A stretch of 64,000 nucleotides of DNA, taken from positions 119,780 to 183,779 of the forward strand of contig QLIY01000038.1 in the NCBI GenBank assembly GCA_003260075.1, read 5' to 3'. This DNA comes from Phallusia mammillata. Lineage: Eukaryota > Chordata > Ascidiacea > Phlebobranchia > Ascidiidae. The notes under the pieces were generated by a model, which had not been told where the DNA came from, searched no databases, and worked only from the letters and a program-made list of their open reading frames with translations. Shown here piece by piece: positions 60,303 through 64,000 of this stretch (positions within the stretch are counted from its first letter, which is position 1; each line of letters opens with the position of its first letter). Made by a program: the position numbers and the translations under genes.

Positions 60303-63300
60303 TTATCCCGCGTTTTCCACCTGGACTTGACCGACAAAATCGGATAGAGCTGCAATTTCGGAATCTGGTTCCACCATCTTGGTTTGGTGCGAATGCATGG
60401 TGCTTTTAAACGACTAAAATAAAATATGTATAAGGGCGTGACATCAAGGTGCTACATGAGGACATTGGTACAGGCTAAATGGCTTTAAACATTTGGAAAC
60501 CATTATTTTTCTGTATTAATTAGGTAAAACCCAGGATGGTACTCGTAAATTACTATGATGCCGTTACGTCAGGCATAACAGACAATATGTTTTAATCTAG
60601 TGGAGCATAAATGGAGGTTACAAAGAGGCTGTTTTTACGCAGTAGCACAGACAACACATACATGTGCGTTAACATGTTGCAACTCATTACTTTCTACAAG
60701 TAAGCCTTTACCGGCGTCCTCGAAAAGTTCTAACTTTCAAGCACCCTATTTGGATGGTGGTGGGTATATTGCCACTACCATAGTTACTAGGGATGCGCTG
60801 AGCCGAGCCAGAACCCGAGTACTCGGTACCGAGCATCGCTATTTTTGATGCTCAGTGCTCGGCCGAGCAGTTGCACAAACTGACCCGAGCATTAAATTTG
60901 CATATTCATGCCCTGCTAACCTAGGTAACTAGTGTTCGAAAGGGTGTCTATGAACAAAAACAAATGATTTTCCAAATGTATTAGATTGTGGAAAAACGTG
61001 TACTTCTGAGGCCTGTAACAGCTTAATACACCGCTGGTGACGTAAGAGGCCTTGTAGAGCTAAAAGGTAGAAAGGGGATTTTTTGTGACGTCATAATGCA
61101 CCGAGCGTGCTCGCCCGAGCACCGAGCATTAACTTGAGATGCTCGGTGCTCGACCAAACAGAACATTTGCAATTTTGGCACATCCCTAATAGTTGCCCAA
61201 AAAAATGTCACGTTTCGATAAAACTCTGCTAAAAAAATGATCATGCCAGAAACGTTAATTGGCAAGTTTACCTCCTCAATGTCGTCGACAGATTTATCGA
61301 AACGATCAACAAGTTGTTCGAGTTTGTCTTGTTGTTCTTTAAACCGCTTTGCCATTTTGACAAGGCATTGCGTGTATTCCATTTCTTTCTGTTGTGTGGT
61401 TGAACGAAATTCCTCCAAACTAATGTGAAAAACAATGTATGGACAAGAACTTTAGCTGAGTTATTTGAAACGGACAATCAATCATTCAAATTCGTTACGG
61501 ACAAGGTGAAATAAGGACGATTTTGCCAATTTTATGATTTAAAGTTGTTTCGATGGACGTAATTTTTATACAATGCGCATCAAGTATGTTTTAATATTAA
61601 ACCTGTAATGACTAGACACGTTGTCTGAAAAACTGATCCAGCGATCTGAAAAGTCCAAAAATTCAGTATGTTATGCTTTATCGGTAAAACTGTAAAAATG
61701 GAATTTACTCCTGTTGTTTTTTCTTTAACACTTCCCGGTCTCGATGGTCAATTCGAGCGAGTTTTACTTGTTCCAATTGCAACTTTTTCCGTTCCAACTC
61801 GGTTTCAATCGCTGACTCCCGTTTGTTACTTTCCTGAGAATATAAGAGAATTTGGCGCCAGGTGGAACTGTTTCGTGTTTTTTTTTAAAATTTAGTGACA
61901 TATAATTCCTTTTTTACGGGGTTCGAACCCACGACGCCCCCGAGGACGAATCGCCCAAGACAATTCGGCTTCCTGCTTATTTTTTCTCAAACAATCATTA
62001 TGGGGTTAGACCAGTGGTTCTCAAACTCGGTTTTTGGGGCTGCATGCGGCTCCCAACTACTTATTCTGCGGCTCGCACCAAACCTCAGAAAACCACCAAA
62101 CATTGCTATTTTAGCTTTCAAAGTAATAAAGTTTAGTGATTTTCTCAAGGTTTCGTTTTTTTGCGGCTCCCTACACACTTAAAAAAATACCATTTGGCCC
62201 CGACAATAAAAAAGTTTGAGAACCACTGGGTTAGACTGATTTGATCAAATATTGTTGCACACAACTTCAAACAATGCATGTTTTTGAAAGAAAAAAAATC
62301 ATTAAAATGTGTGTCTAACAACAGTTTTTGTACATATTTTTGACCTGTTATCCAAGGAATATAATAACAAAATAGGTTAGTCTTACTTTTTGTGCAGTCT
62401 CAATGTCTTTGGTAATTTTGTTCAAGCTTGCTTGACATGACTTCTTACTAATTTCCAAATCATCCAACACTTCTTTGTCCTCAACAAAAAAGGGGAATTC
62501 AAACCATGTTGGAAACAATATTATGCATGTGAATGACACCATGAGCTGTACTTACTTGCAATATTCTCTTCATATGATTGTTCAGCCCCTGCTTTTGTGA
62601 TCCTTGGATTTCAACAAATTCCTTGTTGATTGCTTTCAGGTATGGCTGAAAGCACAGCAATACTGTCATATACATTCAGGGGCGTATCCAGAAATTTTTA
62701 AAGGGGGGGTCCAACATTTTATTTTGGGAATTTCCCTAATGACGTCATTAGATCTGTGGAAAATTTCCCACACAAATACGCTAGACCGCACGAGACTAAA
62801 TACGTAATTCACATGTCAAACTACCACTCAATTGTCCCGTTGTCTTTTTCGTTTTCTTGTTAAAAACGAGCACTTTAACCCGAAGGCACAAGACCGAAAC
62901 CTAATCCAACTCTCGACTGTGGTGGTTTCTCTATCCGTCCAATTGACAGAAATAACAAATAATTTTCGCGACAGCTTTGTAGCTTCCTGATTTCGCCGCT
63001 GCCATCTAGCTTACTCAGCAAAACTGCAGCTGCAAGATAAGCGATAAGCCAGGTAATCGAAATCGTTGCTTAAAACACGGGGAACAGATTCTCAAGGACT
63101 GAACGCCTTTCTAAAGCGATAATGCTACTGTTAAGTTGCACAATGTCAAGAATGCACTAAAGTTGGTAACTGTAGAAGGCATAAATTCAATGAACATCGA
63201 TCTAATGTTCGTGACAAACTATTACGTGTTTGGCGGGTCGAAACAATACAACATTAAACGTTTTTATCCAATTTTTACTCATTTTACATTTTTAAAATGC

Positions 63301-63818
63301 AAAACAGGTTGATACGTTACATTTAGTGCAGTTAACAACCAGCGTCCCAGTCGGAACGTTACTTTCCGATTGTTAGCGCATAAAACTCCTTATTCAACCC
63401 TTGTTACGTCACAATTGGCGTTAGATAACAAGCGAATACAAGAGGATAAAACCTCGCGGCTTTGAGATAACGACTCCCTGTTATCATGTAGCGGTAAACC
63501 AAACGATTTGGGCCTATTTAATTTACGCACAACTTTTTGAAAAGGGGGGGGTCCGGACAAATTATCAAATTGGGCCTTATCAATACTGTGACAGAATTGC
63601 GACACATTTTTATAAAGTGGTTGTAAAGGGTTACACACCAAGATGCTTTTCATCAATCTTGTGTTATTCTCTTCAACACCATTGTGTCCAGACACTAGAT
63701 GGCACTCTTCATCAGCAGGTCTGCCCAAACTCTCCAGCGACATGTTTTCGCAGACCCTGGGCAGTGTGTCATGCAATTTGGCTATCTCGCTGTTGTGTTT
63801 GTGAACAAATGTTTCCAT
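60303..63818 (-). CDS. Coiled-coil protein of unknown function (6 exons, 248 aa as modelled)
   Basis: Exons in transcript order: 63639-63818, 62556-62645, 62387-62479, 61709-61833, 61272-61419, 60303-60413. All borders are GT-AG, the phases agree and the total is 747 nt. The first exon begins METFVHKHNSEIAKLHDTLP. Exons 2-5 are strongly helical and charged, e.g. YLKAINKEFVEIQGSQKQG, DLEISKKSCQASLNKITKDI, ETELERKKLQLEQVK and MAKRFKEQQDKLEQLVDRFD, and would form a long coiled coil. The last exon gives MVEPDSEIAALSDFVGQVQ and ends VENAG. The ATG lies directly after a splice acceptor (ccatttcag), so it may be internal to a longer protein with exons beyond the window, or the start in a trans-spliced or 5'-UTR-spliced message. 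I do not recognise the family. A hAT element lies in the last intron. Confidence 0.72.
60788..61188. mobile_element. hAT-like element, 401 bp, in coiled-coil gene intron
   Basis: Ends TAGGGATGCGC and the complementary GCACATCCCTA are flanked by atagttac/atagttgc (one mismatch). Both subterminal regions repeat gctcggtgctcg/ccgagcaccgag motifs, suggesting transposase-binding repeats. Confidence 0.82.
61910..61955 (-). mobile_element. B-box-like tRNA relic
   Basis: On the minus strand gtgggttcgaaccccgt forms a T-arm-like hairpin with a TTCGAAC loop. No convincing acceptor stem or A box was found, so it is at most a SINE or tRNA fragment. It lies in an intron of the coiled-coil gene. Confidence 0.25.
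62012..62228. mobile_element. hAT-type element, 217 bp, in coiled-coil gene intron
   Basis: Ends CAGTGGTTCTCAAACTC and AGTTTGAGAACCACTG are flanked by the perfect duplication ggttagac (62004-62011 and 62229-62236). Contains gcggctcc near both ends. A decayed relative is at 19020-19190. Confidence 0.93.
62676..63570. mobile_element. Probable transposon insertion in coiled-coil gene intron
   Basis: Starts caggggcgtatccagaaattt followed by a ggggggg run, and near 63543 another ggggggg run is followed by tccggac. Such caggggcg...cag ends occur on several DNA transposons, but the right inverted end and a duplication could not be read. It sits in the ~1-kb intron between the first two exons of the coiled-coil gene. 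Confidence 0.4.
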
Positions 63819-63914
63819 CTGAAATGGGTTTGAATATTTAAATAGATTTAAAATATAGAATAGATCTATTGTTTTCTTAAAGCGTGTGATAGTTTTTTTA
63901 TTAGAACAATAGGA

Positions 63915-64000
63915 GTTAGTGATGGGACGATACCAGGTTTTGAAGCGAGTACCGATACCGAGTACGAGTACCACATGTATATACCTTCGATACCGAGTAC
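63915..64000. mobile_element. Left part of a repeat element cut by the window end
   Basis: Begins agtgatgggacgatacc and continues with several taccgagtac-type repeats to the last base. Resembles the left end of a miniature hAT-like element. Confidence 0.4.

Noticed and set aside
61603..61645. 43-nt candidate exon between exons 4 and 5 of the coiled-coil gene
   Set aside because: It has plausible splice sites, but including it in the established phase gives an early stop and spoils the next junction. Skipping it restores a perfect frame.

Overview
The window is nuclear DNA of an animal. The genes have many introns with GT-AG borders (and one GC-AG pair), the DNA is AT-rich with much non-coding sequence, and small transposon relics are dense. 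Gene content fits an invertebrate deuterostome. A tunicate (ascidian) is my best guess from compact introns, gene style and the Ca-ATPase sequence, but no species can be fixed from this sequence alone.

Layout. (1) About 0.5-15.2 kb, + strand: the 3' four fifths of a divergent sarco/endoplasmic reticulum Ca2+-ATPase (SERCA copy 1). It has a two-exon choice for transmembrane segment 7; its first four exons lie upstream of the window. (2) 19.8-24.8 kb, +: a complete 21-exon SERCA gene (copy 2, 1002 aa). (3) 28.0-31.0 kb, -: a complete six-exon calmodulin-like gene (150 aa). (4) 36.3-41.4 kb, +: a complete 21-exon SERCA gene (copy 3, 1002 aa), nearly identical to copy 2. (5) 42.3-47.7 kb, +: a PLAC8/cornifelin-type cysteine-rich protein (143 aa). 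Its last intron holds a whole intronless unconventional myosin gene (1034 aa, class XIX-like) on the same strand. (6) 49.2-56.8 kb, -: a 1371-aa receptor assembled as signal peptide, fibronectin type II-like module, about 18 LDL-receptor class A-type modules and a rhodopsin-class seven-helix domain. (7) 60.3-63.8 kb, -: a six-exon coiled-coil protein of unknown function (248 aa as modelled).

The space between and inside these genes is filled with short hAT-type elements. They show CAGTGGTTC- or CAGGGGT-like inverted ends and 8-bp target duplications that can be read directly in most cases. There is also a broken Penelope-like retroelement with reverse-transcriptase and GIY-YIG remnants, long poly-G tracts and a tRNA-derived SINE-like piece. 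Several insertions can be proved because a paralogous copy of the site is empty.

How the parts relate. The three SERCA genes are a tandem array. Copies 2 and 3 share promoter, E-box, TATA box, 5' leader and a distal upstream block, so they are probably expressed alike; copies 1 and 2 share 3' flank. A calmodulin-like Ca2+ sensor sits between two of the Ca2+ pumps on the opposite strand. The most unusual items are the FN2-like/LDLa/7TM receptor, the mutually exclusive TM7 exons in SERCA copy 1, and the intronless myosin inside the PLAC8 gene. Three single N characters mark places where sequence is repeated on both sides; at least two look like unmerged contig overlaps.
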